Shown: positions 7,038 to 16,118 of the stretch, piece after piece | How positions within the stretch are numbered: the first letter of the stretch is position 1 | Layout of the letters: each line of letters starts with the position of its first letter | Assembly (NCBI RefSeq): GCF_023333595.1 | Contig: NZ_JAIQZM010000032.1 | Location: 1-64,000 of the forward strand | Direction of reading: 5' to 3' | DNA length: 64,000 nt | Source of the DNA: Argonema galeatum A003/A1 | GTDB taxonomy: Bacteria; Cyanobacteriota; Cyanobacteriia; Cyanobacteriales; Aerosakkonemataceae | Notes under the pieces: model-generated | What the model saw: the letters and a program-made list of their open reading frames with translations, nothing else | The model's database searches: none | Told to the model about the DNA's origin: nothing | Program-made: the position numbers and the translations under genes

Positions 7038-10000
7038 TCAAACCGTCACGCCTTCAAGTTCTTCATCAGTTCTATCATACAACTCCCGCAACTTCTGCAA
7101 CTTCTCCTTATCCGGTTGCCAAAAACCACGCCCATTCGCCTCTAACATCCTCCCCACAATATTGCGAAAAGCTTCTGGATTTGCATCGCGCAATTTATTC
7201 GCCATTTCCTCATCTAAAGCGTAAGTATCAGCAGCTTGTTCGTAAACCCAATCATCCGTAAAATCAGCAGTACCACCCCAACCAATTAACGCCGTCATTC
7301 GCTGCGAAATTTCATAAGCACCGCCGGAACCTTGATTCGCCATTGCATCAGCCCATTTTGGATTTAGCAACTTAGTGCGATACTCCATTCGCAGCAAATC
7401 TTCTAAATTGCGAGGCGTTGTATCTTTAGAGAAACTTTCTACAAAACTGGCATTAACTTTTTTACCCCGTTGTTTCTCTGCTGCCTTTTTCAAACCACCA
7501 GTATTTGCGTAATATTCCTGAATGTCAGTCAAACCATATTCAACCGAATCGATTTGTTGCACAACTCTTTCAGTAGTTTGCAACAATTGATTGAGGATTT
7601 CTGTTCGCGCTTCCCCCTTATCTTTTCTGCCGTAACTAAACACATTTCGTCCTTGCCAAGTATTCGCTAATTCATCACCAGATTCCCAATTAGAAGCAAC
7701 AACTTGGTCATTAACCAGCGAACCAAAATCACCAGCAGGGTTAGAAAATAACCTAGCACTTGCATTATCCACACCCTTTGCTTTCAGCGCCAAAGCGTGT
7801 TTGCGGATAAAGTTTCGATCTTCCGGTTCATCAGCATCAGCGGCACGTTGGAACAAATCATCCAGTAATTCGATAATATTGACAAAGCTATCGCGGAAAA
7901 TACCAGAAAGATTTGCCAGTACATCGATGCGTGGGTGTCCTATTTCTGCTAGTGGTTTCAATTCGTAGCGGACAATGCGCCCTGTACCTTCTTTTACTGG
8001 TTCAGCGCCTACTAATTCTAAGAGAATACCGAGAGATTCACCTTTAGTTTTAATCGCATCTAAACCCCACAACATCACCGCCACAGTTTCGGGATATTGC
8101 CCATTTTCCTTGAGGTGTTGGGCGATAATTTTATTGGCAATTTCTCGTCCTCTTTCGTAAGCAGCAGGTGAAGGCATCCGATAGGGATCTAAAGCATGAA
8201 TATTTCGACCTGTGGGTAAAACACCAGCACCATCGCGCAACAAATCGCCACCTGGTGCAGGGGGTATATATTCGCCATTTAATCCCCGCAATAAGTTGGT
8301 TAATTCATCAGTGGTTTGCATCAATAAATCGCGAATTTCGGCAGCAGATTCGTTTGTAGCCTCTAGAAACCCGGTTTCTGGGTTTTCTCCAAAATAAGCA
8401 TTCAAATAAGATGCCATTTCCTCTGGATTGGGTGGTTCGCCCAATATGTGCAAACCAGATGAAAATAGGCGATTTTCCAGAACTTGCAGATATTCGTACA
8501 ATTTGACCAAATACCGATTAAAGGCATCAGCACTAAATAACCGGGCATTCTCAGGACTAAAGGCAATTCCCAATTTTTGAGCATCTTCAAATGGACAATC
8601 TGCATCTAAACCAGTGTCTACAATCTTTTTGCAGATGGCTTCTTTGAGGACGTAATTTTTCTGCGGGTCTTCCCGATATTCGGAGATTAAATCGCGTAGG
8701 TATACCAATTCTTTGTACAACCCAGCACGTCCATAGGGCGGTACGTTGTGGGAAATGAGAACGCCGTAACCACGACGTTTTGCCAACATCGATTCAGAGG
8801 GATTATTTGCCGCATATATATATAGATGTGGCATATCTCCCAGGAGAATATCTGACCAGGAATAGCCGGTATTTCCCAATGGCGAACCGGGCAACCATTC
8901 AACGGTGCCGTGCATTCCGAAGTGAACAATGGCATCAGCTTGAAATTCGTTTTGCAGCCATTTGTAGAAAGCGGCATATTGGGGATGAGGCGTTAAATCG
9001 CGTTCAAACATTAGGCGCATGGGATCGCCTGATATTCCTAAAGGTGGTTGCACGCCGATCCAAATGTTGCCTAGTTGAATACCGCCAATTTGGAATTCAT
9101 CACCATATGTTTTGATGCCTGTGCCAGTGAGAGATTTCCATTGTTTTTCAATGCGATTTGTTAGTAGATAGCCCAGCCATTTTTCTAGGGTGCGGACATT
9201 GACGGTGGAAACCCCCCCAAACCCCCCCGTCCACAGGGGGGCTGCCGAGTTTACCCCCCCAAACCCCCCCGTCCACAGGGGGGCTTCTCTTGTTGTATCG
9301 CCTCTTGCTCCCTCCCCGTGGACGGGGAGGGTTGGGGTGGGGTTCTCATCCGCTACTTTCACCCAGTTAATTAATTCTTCGCCATCTTCGGGTAAATCTC
9401 CGACTGTATAACCTTCGGCTTTTAATGCTTGGAGGAATTTGATTAAACTTTTAGGTACGTTCAATAAAGCTGCTGTACCAGTGGCACCATATCCGGGTGG
9501 AAATCCGTAGAGAATGATGGCGATTTTGCGATCGCATGGTGGGGTCCGTCGCAGTGATATCCATTTGTTCAGCCTACCAGTCAGGCGTTTTACTCGATCG
9601 GGAATTAGATAGATGTCTTCCCCCACTAAACCGCCAAGGGGAATAGGATCGATCGCACCATCTAATTCGGGCAGCGCGTATAAAACGACACTTTGCAACC
9701 CACCAACACCTTGGCGAGTCCAAGAATGTATGTCTTGAATTAACAGCGGTGCGGATACAATGTAAGGTACATTTTTGGCAGTAAGAATACGTTTAGCAAC
9801 TTCTACTTGCCGCCCTGCTTCCATCGAACCTGCTGGGCCACCAACTAGGGGAAATCCGATCGTTGAAACAATGGCATCGACTTCAACTGCTTCGCTGGAT
9901 AATGAGAGTGTCTCAATATTACCTTGTTTTCTTTGAGTTGTTTCGTAGGCAGTTGTCATCCAATCTCGGACGGCAACGTGACCTTCAACGCCATTAATAA

Positions 10001-10850
10001 AGATGGGTAAGGGGATTAATCCTGCTTTTTCAAAGTGACGAATTAGTTGAAAAATGTAAGGTTGTTTTGTGATGACGTGCTTGCGATAAAGTAGGATGCC
10101 GACAACGGGATTCGTGATTGGTAAATTTTCTGTTTCCTCTGCCCCTCTGCCCCTCTGCTCCTCTGCTCCTCTGCTTCTCTGGCGATACCATTCTAAATAC
10201 TGACGGGGTGATTCAAAATAGCCTTGATAGTCGGGATGCAGTAATCCCATGTTTGGGGTTTCGATTGGTGGCGGAATTTCTCCTAGTTTTAAACCTAAAT
10301 ATTTCTCTGCCAGAGTCCAAAACATTGAGGTAACATTATCTGTGCCGCCAGCATTCCAGTAACCGTAGATTATCAGCCAGTTGCGTAAGTCTTGCACCTT
10401 TTGCACTGGCACGTATTTTAATAACTTTGGCCCTACTTTCAAAAAACTGATGTAACCTGCGAGTTTGTCTTCTTCTCGTCCGTTGCTGAATTTGTCGAGT
10501 ATAAATTTAACTGGTTTGGGCATTCCTTTGGGTTTATCGCCAATTTTAAATGCACCAATTTGGGTGAGACTCATCAATTCTAAGGCTGACTCGAATACCA
10601 GGCGAATGGGGATGTGTTGAATTCTTTCGCGCAACCACAGAACTTGGTCGTAGTCGAATAGCAGACTGCCGAAGAAGACATCTGCGCCTTGCAGTGCGGC
10701 TTCTACGGCTTCGGGTTCGGTGCGTAGTGCAATATCGCTAAACACCCGGATATCCAACTTTGGACAGCGTGTCACAGCCAAATCAGCGGCTTTGCGGTAC
10801 AAGTCGGCGTTGAAGGATTCAAACCCAGCAATCAAGACGATGCGTTTCAT
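7038..10850 (-). CDS. chlH: Magnesium-chelatase H subunit-like protein (ChlH/BchH paralogue) with repeat-encoded inserts
   Basis: This 1,270-aa protein of the ChlH/BchH/CobN family is the large porphyrin-binding subunit that inserts Mg (or Co) with ATPase partners I and D. The N-terminal DUF3479-type region is clear (VFFGSLLFDYDQVLWLRER, ALELMSLTQIGAFK, KGMPKPVKFILDKF, NWLIIYGYWNAGGTDN), which points to ChlH rather than CobN. The C-terminal part holds RIDVLANLSGIFRDSF and GAYEISQRMTALIGWGG. It starts MKRIVLIAGFESFNADLY rather than with the leader expected of the main ChlH, so it is probably a paralogue. No chlI or chlD lies nearby. Two low-complexity inserts, near residues 222-240 and 502-549, are translated from repeats. 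Confidence 0.8.
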   Translation of the reverse strand: MKRIVLIAGFESFNADLYRKAADLAVTRCPKLDIRVFSDIALRTEPEAVEAALQGADVFFGSLLFDYDQVLWLRERIQHIPIRLVFESALELMSLTQIGAFKIGDKPKGMPKPVKFILDKFSNGREEDKLAGYISFLKVGPKLLKYVPVQKVQDLRNWLIIYGYWNAGGTDNVTSMFWTLAEKYLGLKLGEIPPPIETPNMGLLHPDYQGYFESPRQYLEWYRQRSRGAEEQRGRGAEETENLPITNPVVGILLYRKHVITKQPYIFQLIRHFEKAGLIPLPIFINGVEGHVAVRDWMTTAYETTQRKQGNIETLSLSSEAVEVDAIVSTIGFPLVGGPAGSMEAGRQVEVAKRILTAKNVPYIVSAPLLIQDIHSWTRQGVGGLQSVVLYALPELDGAIDPIPLGGLVGEDIYLIPDRVKRLTGRLNKWISLRRTPPCDRKIAIILYGFPPGYGATGTAALLNVPKSLIKFLQALKAEGYTVGDLPEDGEELINWVKVADENPTPTLPVHGEGARGDTTREAPLWTGGFGGVNSAAPLWTGGFGGVSTVNVRTLEKWLGYLLTNRIEKQWKSLTGTGIKTYGDEFQIGGIQLGNIWIGVQPPLGISGDPMRLMFERDLTPHPQYAAFYKWLQNEFQADAIVHFGMHGTVEWLPGSPLGNTGYSWSDILLGDMPHLYIYAANNPSESMLAKRRGYGVLISHNVPPYGRAGLYKELVYLRDLISEYREDPQKNYVLKEAICKKIVDTGLDADCPFEDAQKLGIAFSPENARLFSADAFNRYLVKLYEYLQVLENRLFSSGLHILGEPPNPEEMASYLNAYFGENPETGFLEATNESAAEIRDLLMQTTDELTNLLRGLNGEYIPPAPGGDLLRDGAGVLPTGRNIHALDPYRMPSPAAYERGREIANKIIAQHLKENGQYPETVAVMLWGLDAIKTKGESLGILLELVGAEPVKEGTGRIVRYELKPLAEIGHPRIDVLANLSGIFRDSFVNIIELLDDLFQRAADADEPEDRNFIRKHALALKAKGVDNASARLFSNPAGDFGSLVNDQVVASNWESGDELANTWQGRNVFSYGRKDKGEARTEILNQLLQTTERVVQQIDSVEYGLTDIQEYYANTGGLKKAAEKQRGKKVNASFVESFSKDTTPRNLEDLLRMEYRTKLLNPKWADAMANQGSGGAYEISQRMTALIGWGGTADFTDDWVYEQAADTYALDEEMANKLRDANPEAFRNIVGRMLEANGRGFWQPDKEKLQKLRELYDRTDEELEGVTV
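8365..8379. repeat. Short near-palindrome AGAAACCCGGTTTCT (copy 1, inside ChlH-like gene)
   Basis: This is a 15-bp element, symmetric apart from its centre base. It is translated here within the ENPETGFLEATN segment of the ChlH-like protein. Identical copies lie at 33024, 46983 and 50593. Confidence 0.7.
9204..9345. repeat. Cluster of C-rich hairpin repeats inside the ChlH-like gene
   Basis: Two direct copies of a ~30-bp unit (CCCCCCAAACCCCCCCGTCC followed by ACAGGGGGGC) are followed by CTCCCCGTGGACGGGGAG with a GGTTGGGGTGGGG tail. The same hairpin type lies between genes at 27110-27200 and 57010-57076. Here it is read in frame as APLWTGGFGGV repeats plus NPTPTLPVHGEGARG. Confidence 0.85.
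10134..10186. repeat. Octamer-type repeat inside the ChlH-like gene
   Basis: This is a CTCTGCCC/CTCTGCTC octamer array, the complement of the GGGGCAGA repeat that opens the window. It is translated on the minus strand as RSRGAEEQRGRGAEE. Confidence 0.85.
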
Positions 10851-10926
10851 AAGCCAGAGTTGCGAAATGTTTCTTTATATTTCGATCTTAAAGGTTAAGT
10901 CAGGTTAAAACAGAGTACGAGATGTC

Positions 10927-12063
10927 TTGATCGCCGAACACTTACTCATGGGACAGCACGGACTGATAAACAAAAGGCAGAATAAGCGATCGGAGCGATC
11001 GCTTTGCCAACAGTTTTTCCATAAACCCATATTCCATACCTTGCTTTATCCTCTCTGCGGTGGATTAGCCGTTATCCTTATCCTTTTATTTGTTTCGCTG
11101 TATAATCCGACTGTGGTTGCTGCTCAAACTTCCGATCCAGTTCAACAAACTCCTGCTCCTCCGATCCGATGCCGAGTCGCTAGCCACGTGATGGCTCTGA
11201 CCGATTTTAACTTTGCCGAAGGCACATTTTATACCGATTTTTGGTTAAATGGAAACTGCAACAATCCCGATGCTCCTACTACTGAGGGACTCTACTTCCT
11301 GAGTGCAAAAAACTACGAAATGCGTGCAAAAGAAACCATTAAAGGAGTTGGAGAAGGAAACTATTGGTATGCAAACGTCCAAGGCAACTTTCGGCACGAC
11401 TGGGATCTGCAAAATTATCCTTTCGATCGCCACACACTGAAAATTTTCTTTGAAACGAGTTCTCTCGATGCAACGAAATTCCTATATGAACCAGACCCGA
11501 AGCATTCGGGTATACATAAATCTATCCTCTTAGAAGACGGTTGGCAGATTACTAACTTCAGTATTAATGCCAGTGCAACTCACTATGACAATAATTTCGG
11601 CGATCCCAGAGCAACGGCTGACACCTTCGATATGGCGAACATGAGTATAAGGATCGAGATAAAACGAATCAGTTACTTAGGATTTGTCAAGCTGGTTGGA
11701 GGTGTTTATATTGCTTTTTCTGTTTGCGTTGTGTGCTTCCTATTGGATACGTCTAGTAGAGATCTTTATAGTGCTAGTTTGGGTTTACTGGTGGGTGTTC
11801 TCTTTGCAGTTTTCGTCAATTTGCAGGTAGCTCAGTCCACCCTTGGGACAACAGAAACAATGACTTTAACAGACAAGATTCATGTTGTCACCATGTTCTA
11901 TATTATGATGGGAATTTTAATTCAAACGTTGCTTTTGATAGCTTATGAAAAACAATGGAAGATCAATATTAAGTACCTCGAATACATCAGCAAAATTATG
12001 TTTGTCCTGTCTTACCTGCTAATTAATGCTGGCATGATTGCGATCGCTCAAAGAGTTGGGTAA
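10927..12063 (+). CDS. Prokaryotic Cys-loop-type (pentameric ligand-gated) ion channel homologue
   Basis: This ~370-aa membrane protein has a signal/anchor near residues 40-58 and then an extracytoplasmic beta-sandwich. The sandwich has the family marker HDWDLQNYPFDRHTLKI (about residues 158-174), equivalent to the W-x-P-F-D pattern of GLIC/ELIC-like receptors. Four hydrophobic segments follow at roughly 250-272, 281-301, 318-338 and 350-372, matching M1-M4. The eukaryotic Cys-loop disulphide is not evident, as usual in bacteria. It would form a pentameric channel gated by a small ligand or protons; the ligand is unknown. A TTG at 10927 and ATG at 10948 are both possible starts. It diverges from the ChlH-like gene with ~75 bp between. 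Confidence 0.7.
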   Translation: MIAEHLLMGQHGLINKRQNKRSERSLCQQFFHKPIFHTLLYPLCGGLAVILILLFVSLYNPTVVAAQTSDPVQQTPAPPIRCRVASHVMALTDFNFAEGTFYTDFWLNGNCNNPDAPTTEGLYFLSAKNYEMRAKETIKGVGEGNYWYANVQGNFRHDWDLQNYPFDRHTLKIFFETSSLDATKFLYEPDPKHSGIHKSILLEDGWQITNFSINASATHYDNNFGDPRATADTFDMANMSIRIEIKRISYLGFVKLVGGVYIAFSVCVVCFLLDTSSRDLYSASLGLLVGVLFAVFVNLQVAQSTLGTTETMTLTDKIHVVTMFYIMMGILIQTLLLIAYEKQWKINIKYLEYISKIMFVLSYLLINAGMIAIAQRVG

Positions 12064-12198
12064 GGAGGCGGTAAAATCGGGAGACAACGCAACGAACGTT
12101 AGTTATTTGGAATTAACGCAATATCTAGAGTTGGTTTTGATGCGTTAGGCTAGTGAAGAGAGCATGGTACGATTTAATAAGGCAACTTCTAAATTAGC

Positions 12199-13146
12199 AT
12201 GACGCGATTACCTTACGATCGATTTGCAAAGGACTATTTCAAAGAATTGTTAACGCCTCTTGGTGAGGTGAAAATTAGCCAAGATATCTCAGGCGAAGTC
12301 CGAGAAATAGATGTTTCGTTTACACCTTACCCACCGGAACAAAGAGGAGATGCAGGAGTGTTGGGATTGCTGGGGCTGTTTGCTACTACCCCATGTATCT
12401 TTGAACCCTTCCGCAATGCCGTATCCCCCAACCAAATTCGCAGCTGTATGTCTAAACTATTTGATATACACGCCAGTTTACTGCGTCGCCGTCAGCGGGA
12501 CAAGAGTCCTCTCGAAGAAGATGATTTACCTCGGTTGTGGATTCTTTCTCCTACTGTTTCGGAAACCATTGTCAATGGATTTAAAGCCGACCCGGATGCG
12601 GATAACTGGCCAACTGGAGTATACTTTTTGGGAGAATATCTGAAAACTGCGATCGTCGCAATTCACCAGTTACCGCGTACTCAAGAAACACTATGGCTGA
12701 GAATGTTGGGGAAAGGGACAGTGCAAATACAAGCGATTAACGAAATAGGCGCACTTCCACCAGATCATCCGTTACGTTCAAACGCTCTTTTGTTGTTGTC
12801 TAATTTGCAGTTCACCATACAAGCAAGTCAAAATATAGATCGAGAAGATCGGGAGTTAGCTATGGAATTATCACCACTACTTTTGAAATTGCGGGAAGAG
12901 GCTATAGTGCAAGGCGTCCTGCAAGGTGTACAGCAAGGTTTGCAGCAAGGTTTGCAGCAAGGTTTACAGCTGATCAGGGAGGAACGCCGCGCTACCATAG
13001 AAAATTTGTTGCAATTCCGATTTGGTTCGATAGATGAGGAATTGTCAGGAATTATCGATCGCTTGTTGAATTTTCCAACCCAAGAAGTTACGGGATTTTT
13101 GCTGCAATTATCTCGCGAGGAATTACTGGCTAGATTTGGCAGCTAA
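12199..13146 (+). CDS. Rpn/PDDEXK-type protein with DUF4351 C-terminus
   Basis: The 315-aa protein begins MTRLPYDRFAKDYFKELL; EVREIDVSFTPYPP holds the acidic residues expected of the PD-(D/E)XK-like fold of Rpn/'putative transposase' proteins. Residues ~235-258 contain a heptapeptide-like repeat (VQQGLQQGLQQGLQ). The C-terminal DUF4351 domain reads ATIENLLQFRFGSIDEELSGI and ends LSREELLARFGS. Cyanobacteria carry many copies of this family; recombination-related nuclease activity is known for some Rpn relatives but not shown for this type. A structured repeat lies right after the stop. Confidence 0.75.
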   Translation: MTRLPYDRFAKDYFKELLTPLGEVKISQDISGEVREIDVSFTPYPPEQRGDAGVLGLLGLFATTPCIFEPFRNAVSPNQIRSCMSKLFDIHASLLRRRQRDKSPLEEDDLPRLWILSPTVSETIVNGFKADPDADNWPTGVYFLGEYLKTAIVAIHQLPRTQETLWLRMLGKGTVQIQAINEIGALPPDHPLRSNALLLLSNLQFTIQASQNIDREDRELAMELSPLLLKLREEAIVQGVLQGVQQGLQQGLQQGLQLIREERRATIENLLQFRFGSIDEELSGIIDRLLNFPTQEVTGFLLQLSREELLARFGS

Positions 13147-13157
13147 ATTCAAATCTA

Positions 13158-13240
13158 GCACCAAGAGGCTCCGCCTCTGTATTTTCGTGACCAGGTTGAA
13201 CCTGGTCACGAGATCCGAGAGGTTCTACCTCCCGTGGTGC
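13158..13240. repeat. Cloverleaf-like repeat: outer stem enclosing three hairpins
   Basis: The outer arms GCACCA (13158-13163) and TGGTGC (13235-13240) enclose three hairpins: AGAGGCTCCGCCTCT (13164-13178), a perfect 25-bp near-palindrome built on CGTGACCAGGTT (13186-13210), and GAGGTTCTACCTC (13219-13231). It starts 12 bp after a stop and could end transcription or act as a mobile REP-type element. Confidence 0.75.
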
Positions 13241-13283
13241 AAGATAATTGCTCTCGCGATCGCTTTTTTCACCCCTGCAAGAT

Positions 13284-14795
13284 ATGGATGTCATCGTTAT
13301 CGGTAGCGGTATCGGCGGTTTAACAGCTGCGGGACTACTCGCACGTTACGGCAAGCAAGTGGTTGTCTGCGAAAGTCACGCCATTGCGGGCGGTGCGGCG
13401 CACAGCTTCTCGCGACGCGGCTTTCACTTTGATTCTGGCCCCTCATTTTATTGTGGCTTAAATCACCCGCAAAGCCTCAATCCTTTGCGGCAAGTGCTTG
13501 AGGTTTTGGGCGAATCTGTCGAAACCGTAAGTTACGATCCGCTGGGACATTATCATTTTCCAGAAGGAACTTTTCCGGTTTATAGCAACGCGGAACGTTA
13601 TCGAAACGCGGTTGGTGAAATTACGCCGCAAGGTGCGATCGAACTCGAACGCTTTGAAAAACCTTTGCTGCAATTGTACGACGCATTAAAAGGAATTCCC
13701 ACTATAGCTTTACGCGCAGATTGGCAGATAATTCCTGTCTTGCTGACAAGATATCTGCCATCCCTATTAAAATTATTACCTCAAATAGGGATAGTACAAG
13801 GTTCTGTGGGTGAGGTGATGGATAAAGAGGTGAAAGATGCTTGGGTGCGACGTTTAATCGATTTAGAATGTTTTCTGTTATCCGGTTTGAAAGCAGAGGG
13901 AACTATTGCGCCGGAAGTAGCTTTTATGTTGGGGGAACGCAGCAATATCGGCGTCGATTATCCGGTGGGAGGAAGTGGCGCAATTGTTGATGCTTTGGTA
14001 CGCGGTTTGTCACGCTGGGATGGTAAGTTGAAATTAAATGCTCATGTGGAACAAATATTATTGGAATCTGGCAAAGTTGTCGGGGTTCGGTTGCGGAATG
14101 GGGAAATGATTAAAGCAGCGATCGTTATTTCCAATGCAACTATCTGGGATACCTACACTAAACTGCTGAAACCAGAAGATTTGCCAAGTTCATATCGCCA
14201 GCAGTCTCTCGATATTCCTGCTGTTGATAGCTTTATGCACTTGCATTTGGGTATTCGCGCTGAAGGTTTGGAAAATATTACCGGACATCATGTAGTTGTT
14301 CACGATGCTAATCGTGATATTACCGAACCTGGAAATACTTGCATGATTTCGATTCCTTCTGTGTGGGATGTCAATCTTGCACCAACCGGACATCATGTGG
14401 TTCATTGTTATACTTTGGAACCTTACGATAATTGGCAGCGGGATGATAGTTATGAAGAGAAGAAAAAAGCGCGATCGCAATCTCTATTTCTTGCCCTAGA
14501 AAAAATAATACCAGATTTGCGCGATCGCATCGTCGTCGAACTCATCGGTACGCCCCTGACTCACGCCTACTACCTGCGCCGCGATCGGGGAACTTATGGC
14601 CCTGCGATCGCAGCCGGAAAAGGCACATTTCCAGGCCCACACACCCCCATCCCCGGATTGTACCGCGTTGGCGACAGCACCATGCCTGGAATTGGTGTTC
14701 CCGCCGTTGCCGCCTCTGGCATTCTCTGTGCTAATACTTTAGTTAGAGATCGGGAGACTGCCAAATTGTTAGACTTATATCGATCGCGGTTATAA
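13284..14795 (+). CDS. FAD-dependent carotenoid isomerase/desaturase-like oxidoreductase (CrtISO-like)
   Basis: This 503-aa flavoprotein starts at MDVIVIGSGIGGLTAAGLLARYG, the GxGxxG FAD-binding motif. It is followed by VVCESHAIAGGAAHSFSRRGFHFDSGP, typical of phytoene desaturase/CrtISO-type enzymes. The C-terminal FAD signature is GLYRVGDSTMPGIGVPAVAASG. ATG 13284 is chosen because it places the dinucleotide fold at the N-terminus; an upstream TTG at 13248 adds 12 residues without homology. Members act on carotenoids or other polyenes at membranes; the exact substrate cannot be told. A carotenoid gene, crtR, lies 35 kb away, so no operon link exists. Confidence 0.7.
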   Translation: MDVIVIGSGIGGLTAAGLLARYGKQVVVCESHAIAGGAAHSFSRRGFHFDSGPSFYCGLNHPQSLNPLRQVLEVLGESVETVSYDPLGHYHFPEGTFPVYSNAERYRNAVGEITPQGAIELERFEKPLLQLYDALKGIPTIALRADWQIIPVLLTRYLPSLLKLLPQIGIVQGSVGEVMDKEVKDAWVRRLIDLECFLLSGLKAEGTIAPEVAFMLGERSNIGVDYPVGGSGAIVDALVRGLSRWDGKLKLNAHVEQILLESGKVVGVRLRNGEMIKAAIVISNATIWDTYTKLLKPEDLPSSYRQQSLDIPAVDSFMHLHLGIRAEGLENITGHHVVVHDANRDITEPGNTCMISIPSVWDVNLAPTGHHVVHCYTLEPYDNWQRDDSYEEKKKARSQSLFLALEKIIPDLRDRIVVELIGTPLTHAYYLRRDRGTYGPAIAAGKGTFPGPHTPIPGLYRVGDSTMPGIGVPAVAASGILCANTLVRDRETAKLLDLYRSRL

Positions 14796-14916
14796 CCGTA
14801 AGCTCACTGTTCGCTGTTCACTGTTCGCCGTTCACTTTCAAAAGTCAAAAGTCAACAGTCAACAGTATTCCAAAATTTCATTGCAGTTCCACTCATCGTT
14901 ACAATTGGATCTGCAT

Positions 14917-15007
14917 TAGACCTCTCCAAAAAAGAATGTAGAGACGTTGCATGCAACGTCTCTACGAGGGTTACAGGTAAGGCACCTTTAATTTCTGGAG
15001 AGGTCTA
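14917..15007. mobile_element. MITE-like element, copy 1
   Basis: This 91-bp element has terminal inverted repeats TAGACCTCTCC / GGAGAGGTCTA and an internal perfect 28-bp palindrome whose half is GTAGAGACGTTGCA. Copies 2 and 3 lie at 34573-34663 and 38682-38773. There is no coding capacity, so it would move only with help from a transposase elsewhere. Confidence 0.85.
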
Positions 15008-15023
15008 TTAGGAAATATTGGAT

Positions 15024-16088
15024 ATGCAAACAAAAAAATTCTCGATTGAACAAGTTTTACTCCGATTCAAGTCAGGCATTCAAGACAGCCGGGAAAGTTT
15101 GTCTGCTGTTGCACTCACCCCTGGAAACTATTTGTGGTTGGGTGCGGATGAAACATCAAGTATTGAACGGCTGTCCTGTACTGTTCCCAATACATTTGAA
15201 AATCACGAACGCTTTCTAGTGGCAGATTTTATCCCACCAATCACCGATAGCGATAAGGAAATTGATATTGAAGGACTCGATTACGACGATGGCTACCTGT
15301 GGTTAGTTGGTTCTCACAGCCTGAAACGCACAAAACCAAATGATAAGCAAACAGACCTGGAAAACATCCAAAATCTGGCAATTATCGAACCTGAAAATAA
15401 CCGCTTTTTATTAGCACGCATTCCTCTAGTCGGCGATCGCTTATACCAGTCTTGCAGTCACCCAGAAAATCCAGATAAACAACTGACGGCAGCTAGGTTA
15501 GAAAAGACCAAAAGCGGCAATTACCTCACGGATGCCCTCTTAGAAGATCCTCACCTTGCCCCATTTTTAAAAGCGAATATTCCGGGAAAAGATAATGGTT
15601 TTGACATAGAGGGTTTAGCTGTTTATAAGGATAAGATTTTTCTAGGTTTGCGGGGGCCTGTGCTGCGGGGTTGGGCGATCGTACTGGAAATAAAAGTCAA
15701 AGAAATTAATTCGACAAGCTTGAAACTTAAGAAAATAGAAGATAAACGATACAAAAAACATTTTATTGACCTTGACGGCTTAGGAGTTCGCGACTTATGT
15801 ATCGATGGTCAAGACTTGTTAATTTTGGCGGGGCCAACTATGGATATAGATGGCCCGGTGAGGCTTTACCGATTGGAAAATGGGGTTAATTTGCCAGAAA
15901 ATGTGCTATTAAAACCTACACCAATTCTGGACATTCCCTATGGCAATGGAGAAGATCATGCTGAGGGAATGACTTTTGTCTCTACAGAAGAAAATAAAAA
16001 ATCGCTGATAGTGCTTTATGATTCTCCAGCTAAGAAAACGAGACTTCAGGGAGACGACAGCGTTTTAGCTGATATTTTTCAGCTTTAA
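15024..16088 (+). CDS. DUF3616 domain protein
   Basis: This ~354-aa soluble protein fits DUF3616, a beta-propeller-like family. It contains SLSAVALTPGNYLWLGADE, IDIEGLDYDDGYLWLVGSHS, NGFDIEGLAVYKDKIFLGLRGPVL and the closing GNGEDHAEGMTFV. The repeated 'D-x-E-G-L' pieces look like propeller blades. Its function is unknown; a ligand-binding or phytase-like metal role has been suggested for similar folds, but nothing here proves it. ATG at 15024 is preferred over TTG at 15018. The gene begins 16 bp after a MITE copy, so the element may supply or disturb its promoter. Confidence 0.7.
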   Translation: MQTKKFSIEQVLLRFKSGIQDSRESLSAVALTPGNYLWLGADETSSIERLSCTVPNTFENHERFLVADFIPPITDSDKEIDIEGLDYDDGYLWLVGSHSLKRTKPNDKQTDLENIQNLAIIEPENNRFLLARIPLVGDRLYQSCSHPENPDKQLTAARLEKTKSGNYLTDALLEDPHLAPFLKANIPGKDNGFDIEGLAVYKDKIFLGLRGPVLRGWAIVLEIKVKEINSTSLKLKKIEDKRYKKHFIDLDGLGVRDLCIDGQDLLILAGPTMDIDGPVRLYRLENGVNLPENVLLKPTPILDIPYGNGEDHAEGMTFVSTEENKKSLIVLYDSPAKKTRLQGDDSVLADIFQL

Positions 16089-16118
16089 GCAGAATTGATT
16101 TTTGACTTTTCTAGCCGC

